A DNA stretch of 64,000 nucleotides from Typha latifolia (Eukaryota > Streptophyta > Magnoliopsida > Poales > Typhaceae): positions 6,944,001 to 7,008,000 of the forward strand of contig CM034105.1 of NCBI GenBank assembly GCA_019914945.1. Reading direction: 5' to 3'. Made by a program: the position numbers and the translations under genes. Below, piece after piece: positions 21,651 through 32,360 of the stretch. The stretch's first letter is position 1. Every line of letters begins with the position of its first letter. Below the pieces are notes generated by a model. It ran no database searches. It had not been told where the DNA came from and worked only from the letters and a program-made list of their open reading frames with translations.

Positions 21651-22312
21651 ATTAACGGTCAGGAGGACAATGGGGACTATGTGGCCGAGGGTGATATTGA
21701 TATAGAGGACATTGAGGAGACGCCGGCCGAGATCTCCCTACATGCTTATTCCGGCACGAGTGGCCGAAGACCTTGAGATTGGACAGGCAGGTCAAGAAGC
21801 AATGCGTGCACACCGGGAGCACGCATGACTTCTTGGATGAGCATCTCATCCAGAGGATAGGGTTGGAGACCAAGCTGATGTCTGAACTCGAGGTAGAGAT
21901 TGGCGACAGGACGAAGCTCTGAGCAGACATTTTGTGTCGCCAAATCGGGATCCGCATACAGGGATACGAGCTTACCGTGGACTTGTACCACTCATCCTTT
22001 GAGGAGCTAACATTGTCCTGTGTACACAGTGGTTGTGGAGCTTGGGACCCATGACATTTGACTTTGGTAGCATATGGATGGTGTTCCAGCAGAATGGCGG
22101 AGTGATTCAATCGAGGGTGCGAAAACGAAGCGAAGCCCGGCTTTGCATTGGATGATGGGGTGGCCCTGCCCCCCGTGGATAGGGAAAGACACAGTGGAGT
22201 TACCCCGGCCACTAGCAGCACCACCTGAAGCTACGAGTTGGGCTCGCATTGGACCAACTTAGAACATTATTCGACTTATCACTTTGAGGACACGGTGACG
22301 GAAGCGTGGTGG
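21651..22312 (+). pseudogene. Gypsy C-inner protease remnant, pol deletion and polypurine tract
   Basis: The protease linker (EISLHAYSGT near 21730) and flap text (EHLIQRIGLETKLM near 21840) are visible, but the catalytic DTGS is reduced to TGSTHDFLD in a shifted frame. RT, RNase H and integrase are absent. Around 22265-22312 the sequence jumps to HFEDTVTEAWW, the same text that follows the chromodomain of C-outer (25391-25427) and D (43425-43459). So roughly 3 kb of pol was deleted, leaving the polypurine tract beside the 3' LTR. Confidence 0.7.
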
Positions 22313-22983
22313 ACTATTATGATCCGATTTGGAGGGGTTTAGTTAATTAGATCGAGTCCATTTATTTCTACACTTGGTTGGATTGAGTCACGAGACGTTT
22401 GGGTTGAATCTAGTCAATTTTAGTTTTACTTGGAGGGCAAGTTACTTATCATGGGTAGCCACTATATAAAAGTAGTGAGCACCCAAGTAAAGGCATGAAA
22501 GAATATTTGCCCTAACTCTCTCTTTCTCTCTCTTTCTCTCTTTCTCTCATTCTCATCTCCCTCCTCTAGAGACCGGTGGTGCCCCTAAGGATTAGTAGCT
22601 CCACTGACCTCCATTCTCATCTCCTCAGCTCCTCTCAGTCTCTAGACTTCTTCCTTCCTCCCCTAAACCCACCTTCACCTTCTACTACCTCCACCCACGG
22701 AATCCCCAAGGAACTCTAGGGATCACCTCGAGCTGGTCTGCCATCTCCGACCAGCGCCCACGTTGTGATCAATATCTCACTATTTACCCATCCGATTCTC
22801 ACAATCTTAGGTTCGTTGGAAAGATCTCTTTGAGAGTGACAACATACCAAATTTCAGTTTCATCCAACGGTTAGATCGTTCAGAGTCTGACTTCTAAAAT
22901 TCCGCCCAAAATCTATCTCAGCCCTAAATCGGTTCCACCATTGCCAAGCCACTTCCACCTTCCTCACCAAGACCAGATCACAT
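22313..22983 (+). repeat. 3' LTR of gypsy C-inner
   Basis: The LTR runs from tattatgatccgatttgg to ccagatcacatta and matches 19533-20203 at roughly nine bases in ten, including the actatataaa box and the CT microsatellite at 22518-22550. The divergence implies an old insertion. Directly after it the host element's RT resumes at aagctcaacttgaggttgg. Confidence 0.8.
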
Positions 22984-22985
22984 TA

Positions 22986-25427
22986 CAAGCTCAACTTGAG
23001 GTTGGGTTATCACCAAATCAAGGTCAATCCAGCGGATGTACACAAGATGGCATTCTGAACTCATGAAGGGCATTATGAGTTTTAGGTCATGCCATTTGGT
23101 TCACCAACGCAGCCCCAACTTTCCAAGAGCTCATGAACGATATCTTTTGCCCCCTTTTGCGTCAGTGCATACTCGTTTATTTTGATGACATACTTGTGTA
23201 CAGCAGGACGTGGAGTGAGCACTTGCGGTATGTGAAGGAAGTCTTGAGCATCTTGAGGTGAAACCAATTGCAGGTGAAAATGAACAAGTGCCTTTGGGGA
23301 CAGCCAAAAGTCGAATACTTGGGCCATATCATTTCAAGAAATGGAGTAGAAGCCGCCGGCAAAGATTGAATGTATGGTGGACTGGCCGCAACCTACAAAC
23401 CCGCACGAGTTGAGAGAATTCTTGGGGCTGACGGGCTACTATTGTCGGTTCGTCGCCAACTATAGCAAGATCGCTGCCTCTCTGACCGTCTTGCTTGGAA
23501 AAGGAGGATTTGGTTGGACCAGGAAGGCAACCAAGACAATTGAGGAGTTAAGGCTGACATAGTGTCGACATCAGTTTTGACGCTACTCGATTTCGGTAAG
23601 CTATTTGTGGTTGAATGTGATGCTTCCGGTGTAGGGATTGGAGCCATCTTGATGCAAGACAAGAGGCCCGTGGCTTACCTCAGCAAGGCATTATCCGAAA
23701 GATCAAGGCAATTGTCAACATACGAGAGAGAGAGATGCTTGCCATTTTGCATGCTCTCGCTAAATGGCGACCGTACCTCATTGGGTGGCAATTCACGATT
23801 CAAACCGACCAGCAGAGCTTGCCATTCTTTTTGAAGCAATGAGTACACACTCTGGCCCAGCAAAAATGGGCTACAAAGTTTCTAAATTTGATTACAACTT
23901 GGTGCATAAAAGAGATATCGAAAACTAAGCCGCCAATGCCTTATCGTGTCTACTGGGCTTGGGCGAGCTTGTGGCATTTTTAGTTCCATCTTTTCCTTTC
24001 TTTTCAGATCTGAGGAAGGTCGGAGAGGATGATCCAGAGGTGATTCAATTGCTAGAGGATTTGAGTAGAGACTCGTCAAGCCACCCCAAACTTGAGACGT
24101 GCGATAGGATTATTCTTAAATGGGGACTGATTCAAGTACCCGCGAGTTTGGAGCTTCGGACTTTGATCTCCCACTTCCATGACTCACCTGCTGTGGGACA
24201 CGAAGTCACACTCCACACCTATAAGAGATGGCTCAGAGCTGCACCTGGGCATCCATGAGAGTTGATGTGAAGCAATATGTACGGGAGTGTGAAATCTGCC
24301 AAAGAGCAAAGACGAAGATAATAAAGCCGGCGAGGCTGATACAACCATTGCCGATTCTTGAGCAAATCTAGGAGGATATCTCATGACTTTGTCGAGGGGC
24401 TACCAGAGGTCAAGGGGCAGTCCGTGGTGTTGGTAGTTGTGGACCGGTTGAGTAAGTATACACATTTTATGGCGTTAGTGCACCAGTTTTCAGCAAAACG
24501 GATTGCTGAAATTTTTGTACAAGAAATAGCTCGTTTGCATGGCATGCCCAAGTCTATCATTTCAAATCGGGATAGGATCTTCATCAGCAAGTTCTGGATA
24601 GAATTCTTCAAGTTGTAAGGGTCAAAGCTTGCTCTAAGTTCAGCATAACCGACAGGCAAACCAAAGTGGTAAATTGCGGCTTGGAGCAATACCTTCGCTA
24701 TTTTGTGGCGAACCGACCGAAAGATTGGGTCAAGTTTTTGCCTTGGGTTGAGTGGGCATACAACACGGCGTTCTATTCGAGTACTAAGATGACCCCATTC
24801 GAGGCGGTTTATCGACACACCCCGCTGGTATTGCGCACGTGTGACCAACCCGCGGCTTTGGACCGGACTGAAGTCAACCTCGAATTAGCCGACCGAGACG
24901 AGGTGCTGAGGTGATTGAAGACTCATCTAGTATCGACCCAAAATCGAATGAAGCAAGTTTATGACAAGGATCGGCGCGAGGTGTTTGAAGTCGGTCAAAT
25001 GGTCTATATGCAAGCTCCGCTCTATTGCCAAACCACACTTCGACCGATTCAAAACCAGAAGCAATTCAAATTTTTTGGGCTATATCGAGTCTTGGAGAGG
25101 ATTGGGTTAGTGGCTTACAAATTAGAGTTGCTCGAGTGAGTTTGAGTTCACCCAGTTTTTCATATTTCGGTCCTTAAGGGCCAGGTTGGACCCGAGCAAC
25201 CAATCTATTCAGATTTGTTTGAACCGACACCAAAAAAAGGACCAGAGGAGCCAGTGCGAGTCCTAGCGCACGGAAGGAGACAGCATGAAACTAGGTTGCA
25301 AACAATGTTGTTGATTGAGTGGCTTGGCAGACCGACAGACGAGTCGACTTGGGAGTTAGAGTCGGACATTATGGATCACTTTTCGGACTTCACACCTTGA
25401 GGATAATGTAACGGAAGCATAGTAGAT
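22986..25427 (+). pseudogene. Chromovirus C-outer pol: RT, RNase H, integrase, chromodomain
   Basis: RT resumes inside the palm at KLNLRLGYHQIKVNPADVHK (22987); the catalytic box lies near 23180 ([11 protein letters not shown] across a frameshift). Connection text at 23374-23560 reads LREFLGLTGYYCRFVANYSK. RNase H is at 23566-23830 (FVVECDASGVGIGAILMQD, PVAYLSKALSERSRQLSTYE). Integrase lies at about 24060-25140 (HDFVEGLPEVKGQSVVLVVV, FVQEIARLHGMPKSIISNRD, MTPFEAVYRHTP). A chromodomain is at 25285-25400 (LLIEWLGRPTDESTWELESD). The chromodomain, which in chromoviruses steers integration to heterochromatin, keeps its aromatic core. About 150 RT residues before 22986 are missing, and several stops break the frame. 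Confidence 0.88.
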
Positions 25428-26934
25428 TGATACAACTAGGGTTAGACCTAGTTGTCTCAAAAAGAATAATTTTCTATTTTGAAGAATAAAACTTTTTGGC
25501 TAAGGCGTTCGAACACTAGGAAGTCACGTTCGAACGTCTGCACCAGTTTGCACATACAAAGAATGATTTTTGGTCGTTCGAACGAGACTCGCAGACGTTC
25601 AAATGCGCCACAGCGAGGATGCATCATTTTTAGGATTATCTTTTGTTATTTTGGTTGTTAGGTTAGCCTCTAAATATGTGGAAGACAACTTCATTGATTC
25701 TATCGAAGGTTATTAACATTCTCCTTCCTATCTCTCCCTTCTCTCTCTTTCTCCTACTTCTATCTCCTTCCTCCCACAACAGCCATTATTGGACATAGTC
25801 TCTTCCTCCGTCAATTTAACCGTGCCCCCTTTGTCGATCAAGGATCGGTCCAACCTCTTCCTCCTCATCTAGCTTTAGGCTTTATCCCCACTATCGCTGC
25901 CATCACCACCTTTCTAAACCCTAACCCTCATCATTATCCCATCTTCCACCTTCCACATCCATCTCACCACCTACTGACCCCTAGCCAGTTTTTCCACCAC
26001 AACTTCAGATCTACGCCTCCGATTGTCATGATTCTGATTGCATTGGATTCCTGACTTTTAGGAGAATAACCTATCAAAATATTAGATCTATTGGACGGTT
26101 GGATCGATCGCCATTGTCTTCCAAAGTTCCGGTTCTAGATCTGTCCAGAGTTGGTCCTTGTTGCGATCACAACTACCCCAAGTTGATCCATATCAATAGA
26201 TGGATTAGATCAGTGACGTCATGGTCTATGCTTTTTGTATTCCAACTGTCTTTAGATTTAGAATCTATCTGCAGTGAAATAAAAAACCAATTCGAGGAAG
26301 ATTTGTGGACTGTTTAGATAAGCTTAATAATTTGTTTCCTATTCGGTCTTAGAACTATTTGTTTGATTATCTATAAATAGGGTCTTATGACTTGTATCTT
26401 AGGTATGCTTATGGATTAAATTTTTCTTCCTCAATCTCTCTGTCACTCTCTTTCTAGCTTTCTCTCTATTGTCTAGTAAGTTCTTCTCTATCCTTATTGC
26501 CCTCTCCTCTTAGAAGTTTTTTACTTTACCATGATGGTACTCTTTCTCACTGTGCGAAACCCTATCAGAGTCATTATCTATGTTCCACCATTATCTACCC
26601 CTACTTCATTACCATCTACCATATCAAAGACCTAGATCAACCTATCACCAAGTTACGCCATACCATGCTCTTCCTTTCAGTCCAAACACCACCCCACGAT
26701 CCCCTATAATCCCAGAAAGTCCCTCCTAAAACCCCAACTGTAACTGATCATCAGATCAGCCTTCCCATGCTCATCAGCCTGCAACAGCGTGCACCCTCCG
26801 ATAATCGGTGCATACTGCTTCCAGACAACAGCTAGAAATCCAGTCTTCGGTGCACACTGCTTCCAGACAGCAGCAGGAGTCCTTCCTTACTATCTAGGAC
26901 TGATTGGATTACAATTCTTAGTGGGGTCATAACA
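25428..26934 (+). repeat. LTR of chromovirus C-outer, also followed by a primer binding site
   Basis: The left boundary follows the polypurine region (ggaagcatagtaga) and starts tgatacaactagg; the right boundary is ggggtcataaca. It contains the palindrome cluster 25505-25615 (cgttcgaac type), a pyrimidine-rich block near 25720-25990 and agcctctaaatatgtgg, shared with the LTR at 44463-45250. A degenerate primer binding site follows at 26938. The LTR is therefore bounded both as a 3' LTR and as a 5' LTR. Confidence 0.75.
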
Positions 26935-26937
26935 GCT

Positions 26938-26950
26938 TGGTATTAGAGCT
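26938..26950 (+). other. Primer-binding-site-like sequence after the C-outer LTR
   Basis: The site TGGTATTAGAGCT has one mismatch to the initiator tRNA-Met complement and lies three bases beyond the LTR end. No gag was recognised after it. Confidence 0.6.
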
Positions 26951-28808
26951 AAGTACCCTCAAGTCGGTCCACATCAATGTGACATGTGGATTCGGCTTAA
27001 ACTCTCTCTCCACAGATGAACCTCATATTAGAAGTAATGGGTTTCAGTTGCACTCAAATAATTCGTATCCAATGATGTCCAAGCAGAACTTGTGCACTTG
27101 AAACTAAGTCAGATGTAGATTCAGTTAAGCTTTAATACGAAATTGGTTTAATGAGAAAGGGGCTTGAAAGTGTCAAACTCTCATGATAAGTCTTATGAAT
27201 GTAAGTCGTAAACTAACTCTCTCATGAGATGATTATTTTGAATTAGATCACTCCACTGAATTGGAAGATACTAATTAATAGTGGTTGAATCAATGAGCTA
27301 TAAGAGTCGCTAACTACTACTCAATTGAAGCAATTTTTATTCGATCTGGAATTGACAAGACCCGTTGTAATTAATTGGGCTGGGCTGAGTGCATACTGGC
27401 TCAATTAAATCTGAATTTGATTAAGATGGCCTTTCAACTCTGTAGAATTCAATTCAAATAGATGAAATTCAATCGAAGCAGCATGAAGCAAATCTGAGTT
27501 TTTGCCTTCGCTCTGATAACATCAACCATCAGATAAAACTCTAACAATTGTTCCTTTATGACATAAGATACAATCTGACAATAACTGAGAAAAGGAAGAT
27601 AAGATAAAAGTTTGGCAAAATATGGCAAAATATGGCCAACAATATAAAATGGTTAGGAACTTATAAAATAGTGAACTGAATAGAAGACATTCTGATAAAA
27701 ACTCAACAATCAGCAGAATTCAAACTCATGAAAAATCAGAATTTGAAGTTATCTAGACTCTAAACAAATGTTCTGAATAGAAAGATGGAAGGTACATAAC
27801 ATTGTGTAAAAATCAGAGATACAGCCATACAGGAAGTCCACCTAACTAATGACTAAAGGCAGAGGATAAAGGAACAGTTGTCATCTAGTACTTCCTTAAT
27901 AGAATTAACAGAGCCTTTTCATAAGATGTTTAATTATTTTAGATTAATAATCTAAGAACAATTTCCAAGTCTCTCAGGTTGTAACTCAAGTTTCTACATA
28001 TTATAATAGTATGCAGTTTCACATTAGTAAATATACATAAGAAATTTTTAATGATGGAGTTTTTCAGTTTGAGGGATCAGATTTAATAAGTTATGTATCA
28101 TGCCCAATGGAACTGGGAAACTGAAATATGACTATCTGGCTAAGAAAACACTCCAGTTTCCATTTCATTAAAGACACCCATGATATTCTTGTTTGATTTT
28201 TGGTTTCTTCCAATTTTATATAACCTGACGGATTTTTCAATATTACTGTTGATTTGCATGAAAGCTTATAAGAGTTTTTAATGCTGTGTGTTTTTCTCAA
28301 GTCTTGTTTGTGTACATATTATTCCAAGGAAAATGAAGATCTATTTGTCAGACTAACTAGAGGTGAATAGGATGAGCACATGCATTTCCAAAAATAGCCC
28401 GACACCTCCACTGCCTTCTCCAATGATGCCATGTCAAAGGAATTAACTTATTTAAAGCATAGAATATCAATGCAATGAAGCTCATCTTCTAGAAAAAAAG
28501 AATAAGATATAATTCATCTCTTTGATCTAATTTTGTTCCACAAACTTGGTGAGCTGTTTAAGATCCAACAGTATTTTAGGGTGGCAACTCAAGAGAATCT
28601 ACATTCCTTCCATATTTTGATCTCTAATATATTCTCCATTTCAAGGCAGAACCTTTAAACAATGATAAACTTCTAAGCCTTCTGAAACATTATCAAAATT
28701 AGGGAACTCCAAAAAGACCAATTACTCGCTGACATTGTAAATAAAATGATCCTGGAAGACAGAAAACAAGTACATCAAGATAGTTTCAAAATAAAGTTCA
28801 GATCCTAC
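26951..28808. other. Non-coding stretch, probably within intron 4 of the response-regulator gene
   Basis: The segment is AT-rich, with no recognisable exon or element on either strand. It starts just after a retrotransposon primer binding site and ends at the GT donor of exon 4 (28808). I looked on the - strand for the expected continuation of the GARP domain (KYRLYL) and did not find it. Confidence 0.4.
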
Positions 28809-28885
28809 CTGAAGGTGGCTAGCAACATTTTCTCTTGTTAACCCAGGAATGCTCATCAAATCAAGTATTTTCTTCGGACCAACTT
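28809..28885 (-). CDS. Response regulator exon 4
   Basis: The 77-bp exon encodes residues 226-251 ([24 protein letters not shown]), the DNA-recognition part of the GARP domain. The acceptor is CTGGCAG|AAGTT and the donor TTCAG|GTAGGA. In the family the next exon begins KYRLYL; it is not recognisable in this window. Confidence 0.92.
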
Positions 28886-31800
28886 CTGCCAGAACATAAA
28901 GTAGTCATGAACATGCAACATCATCACATGAAAGCCTGAAGTGTAAATAGTAAGAAGCCTATATTTTATAAAAAATCTCTGAGTCAAAGAAAATGTGGCA
29001 TGTGAGTTTACACTATTGACATGAAAAATAACTTTAGTAGACAAATGTTGTGCGCTAACATATACTTACTATCAAATCCAATTTGATTTACAGCATTCAC
29101 AAACTTCTGATGAAGGTCCACTGACCAAACTACTCTAGCTTTCTTAGCAGTAGCAGGGTCATTTATATCTTGATCTGGGTTCCCCTTGCTGTTTACATCT
29201 TTTCTTTTTCTCGGAGAGGAAATTTCATTTCCATTTGACGTATTACCATCTTCAAAAAACTCACAACCATTTCTTATAATTAGGAGATCCTCACTGATAT
29301 TATGACCTTCAATCTCTTTTAGCTCATGCATTTTCTTTCTGTAAACATGTTGCCATATATTTCTTAGCTCTTTCATTCTGACAGGCTTAAGGAGATAGTC
29401 GCAAGCACCATGCTGAACACCTTTCATTACCCTGCTTGTCTCGCCATCTATGGACATCACTGCAAAGATTAACCAACCATAGTTTCCAAACTTAGTGTGA
29501 AAATTACTAAGTTGTCACAACTGAAAAGGATATATCTGAAGTCTCTGAAAGCTACAGGGTTTGGATATGGAGAAACTAACTGATGACAGGTAAATCCATC
29601 TCAAGTCCAACATGCTCGAGAAGCTTGAAACCATCCATATCAGGCATGTTGACATCACTAATTACAATGTCAAATTTGTCTTTTCTTTCACAAAGAATTT
29701 CCAAAGCAACCGTTGCTAAACCACAGGTAGTAACTGTAGGAAACAAGAAACATAAATATTGCTACCACAAAATATGACCTAAAGAACATTAAAAGGATAC
29801 TCAGGTTTCTACAAGCTAAGATAAAGAAAAAGAGAAAAGCCATAAAAGTATATCCCAGTACCTCTAAATGGATTAAGATAAGATTAAAGGAATAAACAGT
29901 ACATGGCTCATTATAGTACACCTTCACTGGAGTAAGTGACAATATAAAGTCTCACCAAGATTACTAGAAGAAATTATTTGCATTTGATTGCATGGAAAAT
30001 TGTAAACTAGAATGAACATAATGTTTTACATGATAACTAAACAAAATTTCAGATTTTTAAACCTCTTTGGAGTAGTTAACATAACTATCACCATTTATAG
30101 CTTAGAATGTCAGATTAATGATATCAATATATCTGGTACATATTCAAAAGAAGGTATACTGAAAAACCATTATAAACTTAGGCATTAAATATAATTTGAG
30201 GACCATTTATCATGATCTAGAAATGTATCACTAACATGTGAGTGAAAATTCCATATGCATAATGCCTGAAGCCTAAGACCTTGTTTGGATGCTGTTTAGG
30301 CATAACTTTAAACCTATTTAGTGAGCACTAAACTGGTTTAGTATCCAAACAACAGTTCATCTCAAAACTAGTTTAGGACAACCACTTAAATCAATTCTTC
30401 TCTCTCCTCTCCTCTTCCATTGAACATTTTGTATTTACCAACAATTCTAATTACCATTTTGCCCTTGAAAAGACATCATTTCAATCATTCTCTTCCTCTC
30501 TCTCCTTGACAAATTATCTTTAATGTTTATTACATTTTTATGTCACATTAAGCACAATTTGGACACCACTAAATTAGTTTACAATTAAACACCATATTTT
30601 CCTAAACTGATTTAAGCTAATCTTATTCAAGTTTAAGAAATGAGCATAGATAATGAAAGTTTAGGAGTTATACCACATTCAAATGTGAACTAAAATTCTT
30701 ATGGCTATACATTTTGCTTAGTAGTAATCCTAAAAAGGATATGAGGCTCTAGGTATATGGTAAATCTTGAAAAGGATACGATACTCTCAATTGAAACTTG
30801 CTTCTCTTTATTTACTGATTTCTTTTTTAAACTTGTTTTTGAAGGTGTAGTTTGGGACGGCTTCAAAAACTGAGGCGGATATTACATCTTACTAGATAAG
30901 ATTAAACTCCGGTGGATTGCAAGTTGCAACATATTCCTTTGGAAGTGACATTGTGATATGACTAAGAGAGGGTTTAGTAGGGTTGAAGAGGCAAATAGCC
31001 TGCGACTAACAATGAAGGGTACAATTGAACTATGTCATAGGATATTATGAGATAAAGCTCATCTAAGGGCAACCTAATCAAAATTATAAACACTCAGATA
31101 CCAAAATGAGCAGATCTAATTAAAAAACATTACCAATTGAGATCTAGAAGTTGTGACAAACCACCCATTTTTTTCAATTTATTTTGGTTTTCTCAGCTTT
31201 GTCTACGAACAAGGAAGCTATGAGTAATGCAACTATGAATCTCATGGAGAGTTCAATCCTGGCTCAGGAGATCCATTGGAATGAATTATTGTTTCTTGTC
31301 CCTATTTATTTATTACATGACGAAGGCACTAGTACTAGATTGAAGGAAGATGACATGGATCTGGAGCTGTGGCCTGCACTAGGGCATTATAGATAGAACA
31401 ATGATAACAGGAGCAGGTAGAAATTTCGCCCTTCCATTTTACCCATTATTGTGAACTTTTGTTCCTTTTGACAATAAAGTGAAAACCAAAGGTTGGAACA
31501 AAAATTGCAGCTTTTGATATGGTATAAATCACCTCATAATCATCTATCGTTTAATTAGACAAATCCCAATGCACCAATAAGTCAAGGGCTTGAGAATAGA
31601 ATAAATATTGTGTACAGCTTGGCAAGCCTAACTGTACCATAAATTTTTCTGCTTGATGAACAGATTCAGTATTTTCTCCATTTTACCCAGTAGACAAAGT
31701 TCATAAAATGCTTATTTCTTTTGTGTTTGGTATTTTCCCCATTCTACTTAATACAGGAACTCCACACTCATGAGGTTCTTCCTTCAGATTATCTTGTCAA

Positions 31801-32215
31801 CATGGAGTGCAAAGAATACCAATGTGAATAGTTTTGACAATTTCTTAGATTAGCCTGGAAAATGGCTAGTTTACTGCCCACCTAGTGAACAAAATCCCAG
31901 AGACAAATTTGACCAGAAAAAAAAAAAAGCAGGGTCTTTTGGCCTTGAGAGGTCATTTAGTAATTAAAACAAACATTTGACATGCACCTAATTGAGCTGA
32001 GACAAAAAAAGAATAAAAAAGAAAGAAGAAGCCTCGAGCAACAAGAACACACTCAATAGTTATGGATCCAGCTCAATGATACCTTCATAGGAGCACTTCC
32101 GCAGCATCTTCTCCAAGATCTTTAACCAGGTGGGGTCATCATCCACCACCAGAACTCGAAGGCCGATCGGAAAAGCCTCGGCCCGAGAAGGACCTGAGGG
32201 GGTCTCCATAGCCAT
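28809..32215 (-). CDS. Type-B two-component response regulator (GARP/Myb-like), 5' part, four exons
   Basis: This is a nuclear transcription factor of the cytokinin His-Asp phosphorelay. Exons on the - strand are 32215-32083, 29733-29581, 29459-29070 and 28885-28809, all with GT-AG introns, together about 251 residues in frame. The receiver domain (about 18-138) has the acidic DDD at 25-27, phospho-acceptor Asp71 in [16 protein letters not shown], and Lys120 in YLLKPV. A linker holds PRKRK (178-182), a likely nuclear signal. The GARP DNA-binding domain starts near 201 ([16 protein letters not shown]) and runs to NVASHLQ at 251, where exon 4 ends in phase 0. The expected KYRLYL continuation and activation region were not found at lower coordinates. 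The start ATG at 32215 has A at -3 and G at +4; an in-frame ATG two codons on is the alternative. Confidence 0.93.
29070..29459 (-). CDS. Response regulator exon 3
   Basis: The exon encodes residues 96-225: the end of the receiver with Lys120, a polar acidic linker, the basic PRKRK and the first helix of the GARP domain. The acceptor is TTTGCAG|TGATG and the donor GATA|GTAAGT. Intron 3 is 184 bases long. Without the splice the frame would run on to a stop near 29010. Confidence 0.93.
29581..29733 (-). CDS. Response regulator exon 2
   Basis: The exon encodes residues 45-95, including phospho-acceptor Asp71. The acceptor is CCTACAG|TTACTA and the donor ATCA|GTTAGT. The codon for Met96 is split 1/2 with exon 3. 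Intron 2 is 121 bases long. Confidence 0.92.
30279..30625. repeat. Possible MITE-like insertion in intron 1 of the response regulator
   Basis: The stretch begins ccttgtttggatgctgttta and contains repeated taaactggtttag / ctaaactgattta phrases, the style of many plant DNA-element ends. No matching right terminus or target duplication could be paired, so this is tentative. Confidence 0.25.
32083..32215 (-). CDS. Response regulator exon 1
   Basis: The exon encodes residues 1-44, from MAMETPSG to LRKCSYE, including the acidic DDD pocket (25-27). The donor is GAAG|GTATCA. The codon for residue 45 (Val) is split 1/2 with exon 2. Intron 1 is 2349 bases long. Confidence 0.92.
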
Positions 32216-32360
32216 CCTTGTCTTTATCTTCTTCGAGAAAGAAAGGAAGAACGGAAGAGGAGCTCAAGAGGTCTTAAGGAGTTTATTAGAGAAGGGAGAG
32301 AGAGGGGAGGGAGGGATTAGTTATGTGTGGGGAAGTCGCATATGATATATCGGTTTAGAG
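32216..32360 (-). promoter_or_regulatory. 5' leader and core promoter region of the response-regulator gene
   Basis: Read on the - strand, a TATA-like GATATATCATA at about 32340-32350 is followed by roughly 110 bases of pyrimidine-rich leader (TCCCTCCCTCCCCTCTCTCT at about 32296-32316) up to the ATG at 32215. Upstream lies an A/T run with aaaat units (32379-32415). The transcription start is not visible. Confidence 0.45.

Noticed and set aside
21652..22249. 190-residue open frame on the - strand
   Set aside because: It lies antisense to the protease region of gypsy C-inner, is rich in Ser, Pro, His and Cys, and shows no domain.
27495..27515. Possible - strand primer binding site (cgctctgataacatcaacc)
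   Set aside because: Two mismatches to the consensus and no LTR-like partner or gag beside it.
31184..31396. 70-residue + strand open frame inside intron 1 of the response regulator
   Set aside because: No domain or good context and it runs antisense within an intron; the length is compatible with chance.
32130..32345. 71-residue + strand open frame opposite exon 1 of the response regulator
   Set aside because: A shadow of exon 1 and the 5' leader on the other strand.
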